This document shows, in pieces, positions 15,614 through 24,045 of a stretch of 64,000 nt of DNA. The first letter of the stretch is position 1. Every line of letters starts with the position of its first letter. The notes beneath the pieces were generated by a model, which did no database searches, was not told the origin of the DNA, and saw nothing but the letters and a program-made list of their open reading frames with translations. Both the position numbers and the translations under genes were made by a program. Origin of the DNA: Terrirubrum flagellatum (GTDB lineage Bacteria > Pseudomonadota > Alphaproteobacteria > Rhizobiales > Beijerinckiaceae); assembly GCF_022059845.1 (NCBI RefSeq), contig NZ_CP091854.1, positions 62,001 to 126,000 on the forward strand, given 5' to 3'.

Positions 15614-16381
15614 ATGAAAATCGACATCAATTCCGATATGGGCGAGGGCTTCGGCCACTGGACCGTTGGCGACGATGCGGCTCTCATGGACATCGTGTCG
15701 TCCGCGAATGTCGCATGCGGCTTCCACGCCGGCGACGCCGTGATCATGGACCGGACGGTGCGCATGGCGAAGGAGCGGAACATCGCCATCGGCGCGCATC
15801 CCGGACTGCCTGATCTCATGGGATTCGGGCGCCGGGTGATTCAGATGGAGGCGGCGGAGCTTGAGAAGCATCTGATCTATCAGATCGGCGCGCTCCAGGC
15901 GATCGCCGCTGCGGCGGGGCATCGCGTCACCCATGTCAGCTATCACGCGGCGCTCGGCAACATGGCGACCGCCGATCGCGACGTCGCCGATCTCCTCGCG
16001 CGCGCCATCAAGCGCATCGATCGCGATCTGATCGTTTTCTCGATGCCCGACACGGAGGTCGAGCGCGCGTCCGAGAGGGCAGGCTTGCGAACCCATACTT
16101 TGTTCCTCGCGGACCGCGCCTATGACGAGCACGGCAACCTCGTGCCGCGAAAGAAGCCGAATTCAGTGATCACGTCGCTCGACGCGGTGGCCGATCGCGT
16201 CAGGCAATTTCTGGATGATGGAACCGTCGTCTCGATCGAAGGGAAGCGCCTGAAAGTCCGCGCGCGCGGCATCCTGATTCACAGCGACACGCCGGGCTCT
16301 GTCGAACTCGCGCGCACGGTCAGGCGCGTCGTGGAGTCGGGCGGAGCAAAGGTGACGCCGGCTGTGGAGATTTTGTCCTAG
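15614..16381 (+). CDS. pxpA: 5-oxoprolinase subunit PxpA (LamB/YcsF family)
   Basis: A 255-residue member of the LamB/YcsF family. It begins with the diagnostic IDINSDMGEGFGHW and contains SSANVACGFHAGDAVIMDRT, AIGAHPGLPDLMGFGRR and LIHSDTPGSVELARTVR. It completes the PxpABC 5-oxoprolinase. GAGGAG lies 8-13 bases upstream of the ATG. A strong hairpin follows the stop, between this gene and the convergent rraA-like gene, so the transcript probably ends there. The biotin genes further on would then need their own promoter in the 17.9-18.1 kb region. Confidence 0.95.
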   Translation: MKIDINSDMGEGFGHWTVGDDAALMDIVSSANVACGFHAGDAVIMDRTVRMAKERNIAIGAHPGLPDLMGFGRRVIQMEAAELEKHLIYQIGALQAIAAAAGHRVTHVSYHAALGNMATADRDVADLLARAIKRIDRDLIVFSMPDTEVERASERAGLRTHTLFLADRAYDEHGNLVPRKKPNSVITSLDAVADRVRQFLDDGTVVSIEGKRLKVRARGILIHSDTPGSVELARTVRRVVESGGAKVTPAVEILS

Positions 16382-16420
16382 AGCGTCGCAAATCGGAAAT
16401 TCAGACTGGATGATTTATCG

Positions 16421-16448
16421 GCGGGAGCGGCGCAAGGCCGACTCCCGC
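16421..16448. terminator. Hairpin between convergent pxpA and rraA-like genes
   Basis: GCGGGAG-CGGC-GCAAG-GCCG-A-CTCCCGC forms an 11-pair stem with one bulged base. It is followed on the plus strand by a moderately T-rich stretch (ATATTTGAAGTTTT). Lying between two convergent stop codons, it is well placed as a terminator for pxpA and possibly for both directions. Confidence 0.55.
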
Positions 16449-16474
16449 TGATGCTCATATTTGAAGTTTTATTC

Positions 16475-17140
16475 CTAGGTCGCGCCTTTTGCGGCGAGCA
16501 CCTGCTTCATGCCCGAGAGCTCCAGAATATCGCCGCCGTCGCGCAGCTTCCGCATCACTTCGGCTTCCTTGTCTTCGCGCGCCTGTGAAGCCTTAGCGAC
16601 CGCAAGCAGATTGCTCTTCGGCACCACGACCACGCCGTCATCATCGGCGCTGACGAAATCGCCAGGATTGATGGCGACGCCGCCGATCATGATCGGCTGA
16701 TTGACGCTCCCGAGCGTCTCCTTGACCGTGCCCTTCATGCACAGACCGTAGCAGAAGGCGTTGAAGCCGAGATCGCGCACGGCCGGGCCGTCGCGCACGC
16801 CTGCGTCGGTCACGAGACCGACAATGCCTTTCGCCTTGCAGGCGGTGGCGAGCACTTCGCCGAATCCGCCCTGCTCGGGATGATCCCCGGCGCTGACGAC
16901 AAGAATGTCGCCGGGCTGCGCGAGGCTGATCGCGGTGATCAGCATGATGTTGTCAGCGGGATGGCATCTCGCCGTGATCGCCGGGCCGCAGGCGCGCATT
17001 CCCGGATAAATCGGCTTGATGCGCGACGACAACGCGCCGCTGCGGCCTTGCGCCTCGTGCAAGGTCGCCGGCGCGAATTTGGAAATCGCGGCGAGCGCCT
17101 CCGCATCGGGGCGTTCGATGGATTTGATGATGTGAACCAT
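16475..17140 (-). CDS. RraA/HMG-aldolase-family protein
   Basis: A 221-residue member of the RraA superfamily, which holds 4-hydroxy-4-methyl-2-oxoglutarate / 4-carboxy-4-hydroxy-2-oxoadipate aldolases and RNase E regulators. Typical motifs are APATLHEAQGRSGAL near the N-terminus, GDILVVSAGDHPEQGGFGEV, GIVGLVTDAGVRDGPAVR with the metal- and substrate-binding residues, and NPGDFVSADDDGVVVVP. ATG 17140 is chosen because AAGGAGG lies 11-17 bases upstream; longer frames upstream are not conserved. It is 29 bases after an SDR gene on the same strand, so the pair is one operon. An oxidoreductase with an aldolase or decarboxylase would fit breakdown of a hydroxy acid. Confidence 0.85.
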   Translation of the reverse strand: MVHIIKSIERPDAEALAAISKFAPATLHEAQGRSGALSSRIKPIYPGMRACGPAITARCHPADNIMLITAISLAQPGDILVVSAGDHPEQGGFGEVLATACKAKGIVGLVTDAGVRDGPAVRDLGFNAFCYGLCMKGTVKETLGSVNQPIMIGGVAINPGDFVSADDDGVVVVPKSNLLAVAKASQAREDKEAEVMRKLRDGGDILELSGMKQVLAAKGAT

Positions 17141-17169
17141 TGAGTTCCGTTTCCTCCTTGGGTTGTTGT

Positions 17170-17862
17170 TCAGAGCATCGGTTCGAATTGGCAATGCACC
17201 AGCAATTCGGAGACTGCGGCGTTGTTGGGCAGGCAGAGCAAGGTCTCCACCAGCGCCGCGAGATCGTCGGGCTGGGTCATGTCGTGGCGGGGAATTTCCG
17301 TGTCGTTGATGGTCATGTCGGTCGCAACATAGCCGGGACAGACGACCGTGGCGCGGATGCCGGCGTCCCGACCTTCACGACGAACGCCATGCGTCAGAGC
17401 GGTGACGGCGAATTTGGTCATCGCATATCCGACATTCGAGGCGACGCGCTTGCCTGACAGCGAGCCGAGATTGATGACGCGCCCGCATCCGGATTTTTCG
17501 AGATAGGGAAAGGCGGCGCGGATGACGCGCAAAGGCCCCTTCACATTGATGCGCCACATTTCATCGAGCAGCTCTTCGCCGTCGTCTGAAACGCGAACTT
17601 TCGGATTGATTCCGGCGGCGTTGACCACGGCGTCGACGCGGCCGAAGCGTGCGACGGTCGCCGCGACCCAAGCCTCAGCCGATCCCGCCTCTTCGGCGTC
17701 GTAGCGATGCGTCATCATCCGATCGCCAGCGACTGTCGCATCGGGCTTGCGCATGCCGCCGGAGATGGCGAAGCCGCTGGCCAGGAGCCGATTGATCACG
17801 GCGCGCCCGATGCCTCGCGAGGCGCCGGACACCATCACCACGCGTCCATCGGGCTTCAGCAT
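17170..17862 (-). CDS. Short-chain dehydrogenase/reductase, paralogue 1
   Basis: A 230-residue classical SDR using NAD(P). The cofactor motif is VSGASRGIGRAV, then NAAGINPK, with catalytic Ser in NLGSLSGKR and Tyr/Lys in YAMTK. ATG 17862 gives the usual short N-terminus MLKPDGRVVMVSG; the longer frame is not conserved. It closely resembles the SDR at 60759-61478 in the core (SGKRV, MTKFAV, MTQPDDLA, LPNNAAV.ELLV) and in the C-terminal end (..ML). It is followed in operon by the RraA-like gene. The substrate is unknown; the short C-terminus ending in ML may be membrane- or subunit-facing. Confidence 0.92.
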   Translation of the reverse strand: MLKPDGRVVMVSGASRGIGRAVINRLLASGFAISGGMRKPDATVAGDRMMTHRYDAEEAGSAEAWVAATVARFGRVDAVVNAAGINPKVRVSDDGEELLDEMWRINVKGPLRVIRAAFPYLEKSGCGRVINLGSLSGKRVASNVGYAMTKFAVTALTHGVRREGRDAGIRATVVCPGYVATDMTINDTEIPRHDMTQPDDLAALVETLLCLPNNAAVSELLVHCQFEPML

Positions 17863-18157
17863 CCGCTTCCCCCACGCTCTCTGAACGACTTGCTTCGTTG
17901 GTGCGGCGCGAGAACAAGCTCGCGCCACCGACGGCTGCGTGCAGTCGTCAAACGCTAGTGGCTTGGCTTTCGCTTGACCAAGACCGGTTCATTCTGACCA
18001 CATGCCTGCATCTTATGGACGGGCTTGCGGCGACGGACTTGTTATAAGCGCGCCCTTATCGGGACAGAGCCAATCCGTCTTGGCGGTCATCGCAGGCCAA
18101 CGATAGCTTTCGCGTGGGGCTGCGCTGATGCGCCGTCTCTCCGCATCGGTCAGGCGT

Positions 18158-18595
18158 ATGGACCCCGAGAAAATCAAGCTCCTGATCGAAGCCATGACCG
18201 CCTCGGACCTCGCGGAAATGGAGTTCAGCGAAGGCGGATGGTCGCTCAGGCTCGTTCGCCGGAGGCATGAGTCGGTCGAGCCTCAACCGACGTCGCCGAA
18301 ATCCATCTCCCGATCGAGGCGGCTCGTCGAGAAACCCGCTGCGGCTCCCGATCGCGCGCGCGACGATCAAATTCTCTCGCCGACATTCGGCGCTGTCTAT
18401 TTGCGGCCGAGCCCCGATGCGCCTGAGTTCGTCACGCCGGGAAAGCAGGTTGCAGCCGGCGACATCCTCTGCGTCGTCGAGGCGATGAAGGTGTTCAACG
18501 AAGTCCGCGCGACTCGCGATGGCGTGATCGCAACCGTTCTCGTCGCCTCGGGAGACGAGGTCGAGGCGGGGCAGCTATTGATGCGGTTCGCCTGA
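18158..18595 (+). CDS. accB: Biotin carboxyl carrier protein (AccB-like)
   Basis: A 145-residue biotin carrier. The N-terminal part (DPEKIKLLIEAMTASDLAEM, with LRLVRR) is the AccB-type docking region. After a Pro/Arg-rich linker comes the biotinyl domain from about residue 75 with the acceptor lysine in VVEAMKVFNEV. ATG 18158 matches the family start; ATG 18128 upstream is possible. It is followed by accC and sits with the 5-oxoprolinase genes rather than with fatty-acid genes. It is therefore probably a dedicated carrier for a carboxylase acting on a 5-oxoproline-like or other amide substrate. Confidence 0.9.
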   Translation: MDPEKIKLLIEAMTASDLAEMEFSEGGWSLRLVRRRHESVEPQPTSPKSISRSRRLVEKPAAAPDRARDDQILSPTFGAVYLRPSPDAPEFVTPGKQVAAGDILCVVEAMKVFNEVRATRDGVIATVLVASGDEVEAGQLLMRFA

Positions 18596-18600
18596 GCGCC

Positions 18601-19953
18601 ATGTTCCGGTCCGTCCTCATCGCGAACAGGGGTGAGATCGCGCTGCGGATCCTGCGCGCATGCCGCGCCATGGATCTTCGCGTCATCGTCGTGCATTCGG
18701 AGGCGGACAGGGACGCCTCATATGTGCGCCATGCCGACGCCGCCCTCTGCATCGGGCCGGCGCCGGCTCAGCAAAGCTATTTGAACGGCGCGGCCATTCT
18801 TCTTGCGGCCGAGGTCTGTGGCGCGGAAGCGATCCATCCCGGCTACGGATTTCTCTCCGAGAACGCGGACTTCGCGGATCAGGTTGAGGCCTCGGGACTC
18901 ACTTTCATCGGACCCACCGCGCAAAGCATGCGCATCATGGGCGACAAGATCGCGGCGAAGCAGGCGATGCGAGCGGCCGGCGTGCCTTGCGTGCCGGGGT
19001 CCGACGGCGCGCTGCCGCTTGATCCATCCGCGGCGCAAGAGATCGCGAACGAAATCGGCTATCCCCTGATTCTTAAGGCGGCTGGCGGCGGCGGCGGCCG
19101 CGGAATGCGGGTGGTCGAACAGGAGAGCGATCTTCTCGCCGCGGCCGCCATGACGCGAGAAGAGGCGCGGCGCGCATTCAACAACAGCGCGATCTACGCC
19201 GAGAGATTTCTGCGCCATCCCCGCCACGTCGAAATTCAGGTCATCGCCGATTCATTCGGGCATGCGGTCTGGCTTGGAAGCCGCGACTGCTCGCTTCAAC
19301 GCCGTCATCAGAAGGTGCTCGAAGAAGCGCCGGCGCCGGGCGTCGATGCGGAAAGCCTTGCCCGCGTGGGCGAGCGATGTGTGGAAGCCTGCCGCCAGAT
19401 CGGCTATCGCGGCGTCGGCACGTTCGAGTTTCTGTATGAGGATGGCTCGTTCTTCTTCATTGAAATGAACACCCGCCTGCAGGTCGAGCATCCCGTGACG
19501 GAGGCGACATCGGGCCTCGACATCGTGCAGATGCAGATTCGCATGGCGCAAGGCGAAAGGCTGACGCTTCAGCAGAGCGATGTCGCCTGTCGCGGCCAAG
19601 CCTTCGAATGCCGGATCAACGCCGAGGACCCCGACACGTTCGCGCCGTCGCCTGGCCTGATTTCAACCTGGGAGCCGCCCGGCGGTCCTGGCGTCCGCTT
19701 CGACAGCCACGCATTCTCCGGCTACCGCGTGCCGCGCCATTATGACTCGCTGATCGGCAAGCTGATCGTTCACGGGGCGACGCGCGCCGACGCCCTTGCG
19801 CGCCTGCGCGTTGCGCTCGACGAGATGGCGATCGGCGGCATCGCGACAAACCTGCCCCTTCACAGGCGCATCGTCGCCGATCCCGACTTCATCCGTGGAG
19901 AAGTCGACATCCATCATCTCGAAAATCGCCTGCGAGTGAGAAATCACGCATGA
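18601..19953 (+). CDS. accC: Biotin carboxylase (AccC-like)
   Basis: A 450-residue ATP-grasp enzyme that carboxylates the biotin on a carrier protein, using bicarbonate and ATP. The N-terminal domain starts MFRSVLIANRGEIALRILRA and includes HPGYGFLSENADFA. The ATP-binding glycine loop is KAAGGGGGRGMR. The active-site region includes FIEMNTRLQVEHPVTEATSGLDIV and QAFECRINAEDP. It starts 5 bases after the carrier gene and overlaps the second carrier-like gene by four bases, so all three are co-translated. A housekeeping accBC pair is normally on the main chromosome, so this copy is likely catabolic. Confidence 0.95.
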   Translation: MFRSVLIANRGEIALRILRACRAMDLRVIVVHSEADRDASYVRHADAALCIGPAPAQQSYLNGAAILLAAEVCGAEAIHPGYGFLSENADFADQVEASGLTFIGPTAQSMRIMGDKIAAKQAMRAAGVPCVPGSDGALPLDPSAAQEIANEIGYPLILKAAGGGGGRGMRVVEQESDLLAAAAMTREEARRAFNNSAIYAERFLRHPRHVEIQVIADSFGHAVWLGSRDCSLQRRHQKVLEEAPAPGVDAESLARVGERCVEACRQIGYRGVGTFEFLYEDGSFFFIEMNTRLQVEHPVTEATSGLDIVQMQIRMAQGERLTLQQSDVACRGQAFECRINAEDPDTFAPSPGLISTWEPPGGPGVRFDSHAFSGYRVPRHYDSLIGKLIVHGATRADALARLRVALDEMAIGGIATNLPLHRRIVADPDFIRGEVDIHHLENRLRVRNHA

Positions 19954-20390
19954 GCAGCGGCGCGAGCATGAGTCCATTCGAGCGCGTCACGGAAATCTCC
20001 GCGTGGCTCGCGGCCTCGGACGTCGATGAACTCATCCTGAGCGGCCCATCGGGAACGCTGCGGCTGACGAGAGGCGCGTCCGGCCAGGTTGAAGCTCATA
20101 TCGGCGAAAGCGATAATTCCGAACCGCCGCCGCTCGCGACCATTACCGCGCATGGCTTTGGCGTTTTTCTCGATCGTCATCCACTGGATGCGGAGCCTCT
20201 TGCGCCTGTCGGCGCATTGGTTAGGGCGGACACGCCGATCGGCTTTCTTCGCATCGGTCCGCTTCTGACGCCCGTCGTCGCGCCGGTCGACGGCGTTGTC
20301 GAAAATATTCTAGTTCAAAACGAGGATGTCGTTGGCTTCGGCGCTCCCTTGTTCGAACTTGAACCTGTTGAGCGCGACAGCGTTTCTTGA
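19950..20390 (+). CDS. Carrier-like protein lacking the biotin lysine
   Basis: A 146-residue relative of the biotin carrier. Residues 12-45 echo the AccB docking part (EISAWLAASDVDELIL, LRLTRG). The C-terminal domain aligns with the biotinyl domain of the carrier at 18158: where that protein has VVEAMKVFNEV this one has FLRIGPLLTPV, with the biotin lysine replaced by Pro, followed by APVDGVVENILVQNEDVV in both pattern and spacing. It therefore cannot be biotinylated in the normal way. Its ATG overlaps accC. It may be a scaffold or regulatory subunit of the same complex. The reading frame is intact, so it is not an obvious pseudogene. Confidence 0.8.
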   Translation: MSSGASMSPFERVTEISAWLAASDVDELILSGPSGTLRLTRGASGQVEAHIGESDNSEPPPLATITAHGFGVFLDRHPLDAEPLAPVGALVRADTPIGFLRIGPLLTPVVAPVDGVVENILVQNEDVVGFGAPLFELEPVERDSVS

Positions 20391-20440
20391 TGATCGACAG
20401 CGACAGGTTTCGTCGTTTTCCTTGAGATCGTGAGGTTGAT

Positions 20441-21196
20441 ATGCCCTTTTCCGACTATCGAACCGCATTGGTGACGGGCGCTTCTTCGGGCATTGGCGCC
20501 GCGGTCGTCGAACGCTTCGCGCGCGAGGGTCTGGAAGTGCACGCCGTCGCGCGCAGCGCCGACGCGCTGAAGAAATTATCTGACAAGACCGGCTGCATCG
20601 CGCACGTCATGGATGTTTCGGATCGATCGGCGATGTCTGATCTCGCGCGCAAGACGGAGTTCGACATTCTCGTGAATAATGCGGGTGTCGATCGGCCGAA
20701 GAAGTTCCTGGACGCCGATCCTGAAGATATCGACCTGCTGGTCGATGTGAATCTGCGCGCGGTTCTGCATCTCTGCCGCCTCGTCGTGCCGGGAATGGCG
20801 GCGCGCGACCGCGGCCATGTCGTGAACATCACGTCGATCGCGGCCGCCTACCATTTTGGCGGCAACTCCATCTATCACGCCACAAAGGCGGCGGTCAGCA
20901 TGCTCTCGCACCAACTCAGAATCGACGCTTTCGGGAAGCGAGTGCGCGTCACCGAAATCTGTCCGGGCCGGGTGGCGACGGATATCTTCGCGCATGTCCA
21001 TGGCGACACGCCTGAGACACGCGCGAAATTCATCGACGGGTTCGAGTTGCCGGAGGCCACGGATATTGCTGACGCCATCGCCTTTGCGATCGCTGCGCCG
21101 ATCGCCGTGAATATCGGCCATATGGAGATCATGCCGACTTTGCAGGTGCCCGGCGGCCTTTCCACGGCGCGGCCGGAGAAGCCTGTCAGGCGATAA
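20441..21196 (+). CDS. Short-chain dehydrogenase/reductase (YdfG-like)
   Basis: A 251-residue classical SDR. Cofactor binding is in VTGASSGIGAAV, followed by NNAGVDRPKKF, catalytic Ser in NITSIAAAY and Tyr/Lys in YHATKAAVSM. The RSADAL after strand 2 (VARSADALK) suggests NADP use, as in 3-hydroxy acid dehydrogenases of the YdfG type. The gene follows the biotin genes by 50 bases in the same direction and ends one base before the convergent kdgD stop. It could oxidise a hydroxy acid in either neighbouring pathway. Confidence 0.9.
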   Translation: MPFSDYRTALVTGASSGIGAAVVERFAREGLEVHAVARSADALKKLSDKTGCIAHVMDVSDRSAMSDLARKTEFDILVNNAGVDRPKKFLDADPEDIDLLVDVNLRAVLHLCRLVVPGMAARDRGHVVNITSIAAAYHFGGNSIYHATKAAVSMLSHQLRIDAFGKRVRVTEICPGRVATDIFAHVHGDTPETRAKFIDGFELPEATDIADAIAFAIAAPIAVNIGHMEIMPTLQVPGGLSTARPEKPVRR

Positions 21197-21197
21197 T

Positions 21198-22151
<954 letters not shown>

Positions 22152-23132
22152 TCAGGACGCAGCCTGTTCGAGAGACTGCAGAAGCGCGACGATGTAGCCG
22201 TAGCAGAAGGCGAAGGCGACGCCCGTGGGGTCGCGACCGCCAATCACAGGCACATGATCGGGCATGAGCATATATTTGAATCCGACTTCCCTGTAGAGGC
22301 GCGCGGAGCGGACCATGTCCATGTCGCCTTCCTCCGGGAAGGTCTCCATGAAGGAGAGCTTGCCGCCGCTGATATTACGGAAGTGAACGTTGAAGATCTT
22401 GCCGCGCGTTCCGAACCAGCGGATGACGTCGTCGATCTCCTCGCGCGGATTGTCGAGCATCTCGCCGATGGAGCCCTGGCAGAAATTCAGGCCGTGATAC
22501 GGGCTCTCCCGCATCATCACGAATTTCTTCAAGCCCTCGACCGTGCCGAGCACGCGCGTGACGCCGCGATAGCCCGGCGGCGTGTAGGGATCATGCGGAT
22601 GACAGGCGAGGCGGATGCGATTGCTTTCCGCGACAGGCACGACGCGTTCGAGAAAATAATCGATACGCTCCCAATTCTCGTCCTCGGAGAGAACGCCGGC
22701 GAGCCCGGGCGCAGCTTTCTGGTCCGCGAGGTCCCAGCGGAACGCTTCGTTCTGCGAGCCTCCACGGCCAGCCTCCATCGCCGTGCGCGGAATGCCGATG
22801 AGATTGAGATTGTATTTGGCGGCGGGGATGCCGGCGCTCGCCAGATTCTCGATCATCTTGCAGACCGCGTCGATCTGGCGGTCGCGTTCGGGGCCGGCGA
22901 GGAGAATATCGGGATAGGAGGCCTTCTCGATCGGCTTCGACGGCAACGGAAGCTGGACCATGTCGAGCGTCAGCCCGAAGCCTTCGATTTTCTCGCGATG
23001 CCTTTTGAGGTCGGACAGGGTCCAGTTCGCCGGACTGCCCGGCGGGTCGGCGCAGATATTCTTCACCCCAAGCTGGGCGAACACCCGGTAGTCGTCATCG
23101 TCACGCGCCGGGACCTGCGTTCCCACATACAT
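22152..23132 (-). CDS. uxuA: Mannonate dehydratase family protein (UxuA-like)
   Basis: A 326-residue TIM-barrel dehydratase of the UxuA family, which converts D-mannonate to 2-dehydro-3-deoxygluconate. The four metal-ligand positions are recognisable: His in ACHPHDP, Cys in LNFCQGSIGEM, His in FNVHFRN and Asp in LMPDHVP, followed by the typical FCYGYI. It is shorter than the enterobacterial enzyme of about 390 residues but near other alphaproteobacterial members. It lies directly upstream of kdgD, although its expected product is not the KdgD substrate, so an aldarate-like substrate is possible. An inverted repeat sits about 30 bases upstream. Confidence 0.85.
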   Translation of the reverse strand: MYVGTQVPARDDDDYRVFAQLGVKNICADPPGSPANWTLSDLKRHREKIEGFGLTLDMVQLPLPSKPIEKASYPDILLAGPERDRQIDAVCKMIENLASAGIPAAKYNLNLIGIPRTAMEAGRGGSQNEAFRWDLADQKAAPGLAGVLSEDENWERIDYFLERVVPVAESNRIRLACHPHDPYTPPGYRGVTRVLGTVEGLKKFVMMRESPYHGLNFCQGSIGEMLDNPREEIDDVIRWFGTRGKIFNVHFRNISGGKLSFMETFPEEGDMDMVRSARLYREVGFKYMLMPDHVPVIGGRDPTGVAFAFCYGYIVALLQSLEQAAS

Positions 23133-23162
23133 GAGCTGGCCTTGAGCTGCTTCCCGCTAATA

Positions 23163-23180
23163 TCATATGACATAATATGA
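23163..23180. promoter_or_regulatory. Candidate operator upstream of the uxuA-like gene
   Basis: TCATAT-GACATA-ATATGA is a 6-base inverted repeat in an AT-rich island 30-48 bases upstream of the UxuA-type start and just after the GntR gene. FCD-type GntR regulators bind short AT-rich palindromes, so the adjacent regulator is the natural candidate. Partly similar sequence (TCATAATACGA) occurs before the divergent binding-protein gene near 23990. Confidence 0.4.
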
Positions 23181-23202
23181 CTATAGCGGGCTGTCGAGCG
23201 GA

Positions 23203-23910
23203 TTACTGCTGCGCCAGCGTCCGGTAGCGACGCTGGCTGGCCGCCATATGGGCGCGCATCGCCTGACGCGCCCTCTCAGGATCCTGATCGGCGATCGCTT
23301 CCAGGATCGCCCCATGCTCGGCGTGAACCTTTTCGAGATAGGCGATGTCGCTGGCGTCCGGCAGGGTGGGGAACTGGCTGCGGGGGATGGCGCGCAGGCC
23401 GAAATGCCTGAGCACATCGAGATAGAAGCGATTGTTGGTCGCGGCCGCGATGGCCATGTGGAACTCAAAGTCGGCTTCGACGGTGGGCTGCCCGTCCCTG
23501 ATCCGCTGCGCCATCTTGCGGTTGGCGGCGCGGATGGCCTCTTCCTGCTCGGCGGTTCGGCGATAGGCGGCGATGGCCGCGGCCTCGCCCTCGGCCGCCA
23601 TGCGAAATTCAAGCAATTCAAGAGTTTGTGGAATATTTCCGATTTCGACCGGGGTCAGGATGAAACGCTGGCTCTTCGCCGGATTGCGCACGAAGACGCC
23701 TTTGCCCTGGATCGGCTCGACGAAGCCGGACGCGCGCAGCTCGGCGATGGCCTCGCGCACGACCGTGCGGCTGACGCCGAATTGCGCCTCGAGTTCGCTC
23801 TCGGTCGGGAGCTGGTCGCCTTCCTTCATCAGGCCCGTCTGAATCCGGTCGGCGATCTGATCGATCACCTGCCGGGCCAGACGCACCTTGCCCTTCGCCG
23901 TCGCCATCAT
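23203..23910 (-). CDS. GntR-family regulator, FCD (FadR) subgroup
   Basis: A 235-residue regulator. The winged helix at about residues 10-75 includes DQIADRIQTGLMKEGDQLP, TESELEAQFGVSRTVVREAI and GKGVFVRNP. The all-helical FCD ligand domain follows (LLEFRMAAEGEAAAIAA, FHMAIAAATNNRFY), with the His residues that bind metal and an organic acid. It lies between the UxuA/KdgD operon on its own strand and a divergent binding-protein operon, so it probably controls both in response to a sugar acid. The start may be either of two adjacent ATG codons. Confidence 0.93.
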   Translation of the reverse strand: MMATAKGKVRLARQVIDQIADRIQTGLMKEGDQLPTESELEAQFGVSRTVVREAIAELRASGFVEPIQGKGVFVRNPAKSQRFILTPVEIGNIPQTLELLEFRMAAEGEAAAIAAYRRTAEQEEAIRAANRKMAQRIRDGQPTVEADFEFHMAIAAATNNRFYLDVLRHFGLRAIPRSQFPTLPDASDIAYLEKVHAEHGAILEAIADQDPERARQAMRAHMAASQRRYRTLAQQ

Positions 23911-24045
23911 GCCTCCCGTCGCCTCACATCGTGGCGCACGCCCCGCACCTTCTTACGCCTCTTGCAAAGCTTCGCCCGATCCCTTTTAATCATAATACGA
24001 CTTCTCAAAAACATCATACACAAGTTTCGTCCGGGAGGACATTCC

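Noticed and set aside
23248-24045. A long in-frame extension upstream of the importer-1 binding protein.
   Set aside because: It is antisense to the FCD regulator. A signal peptide and ribosome site define ATG 24046 as the start.
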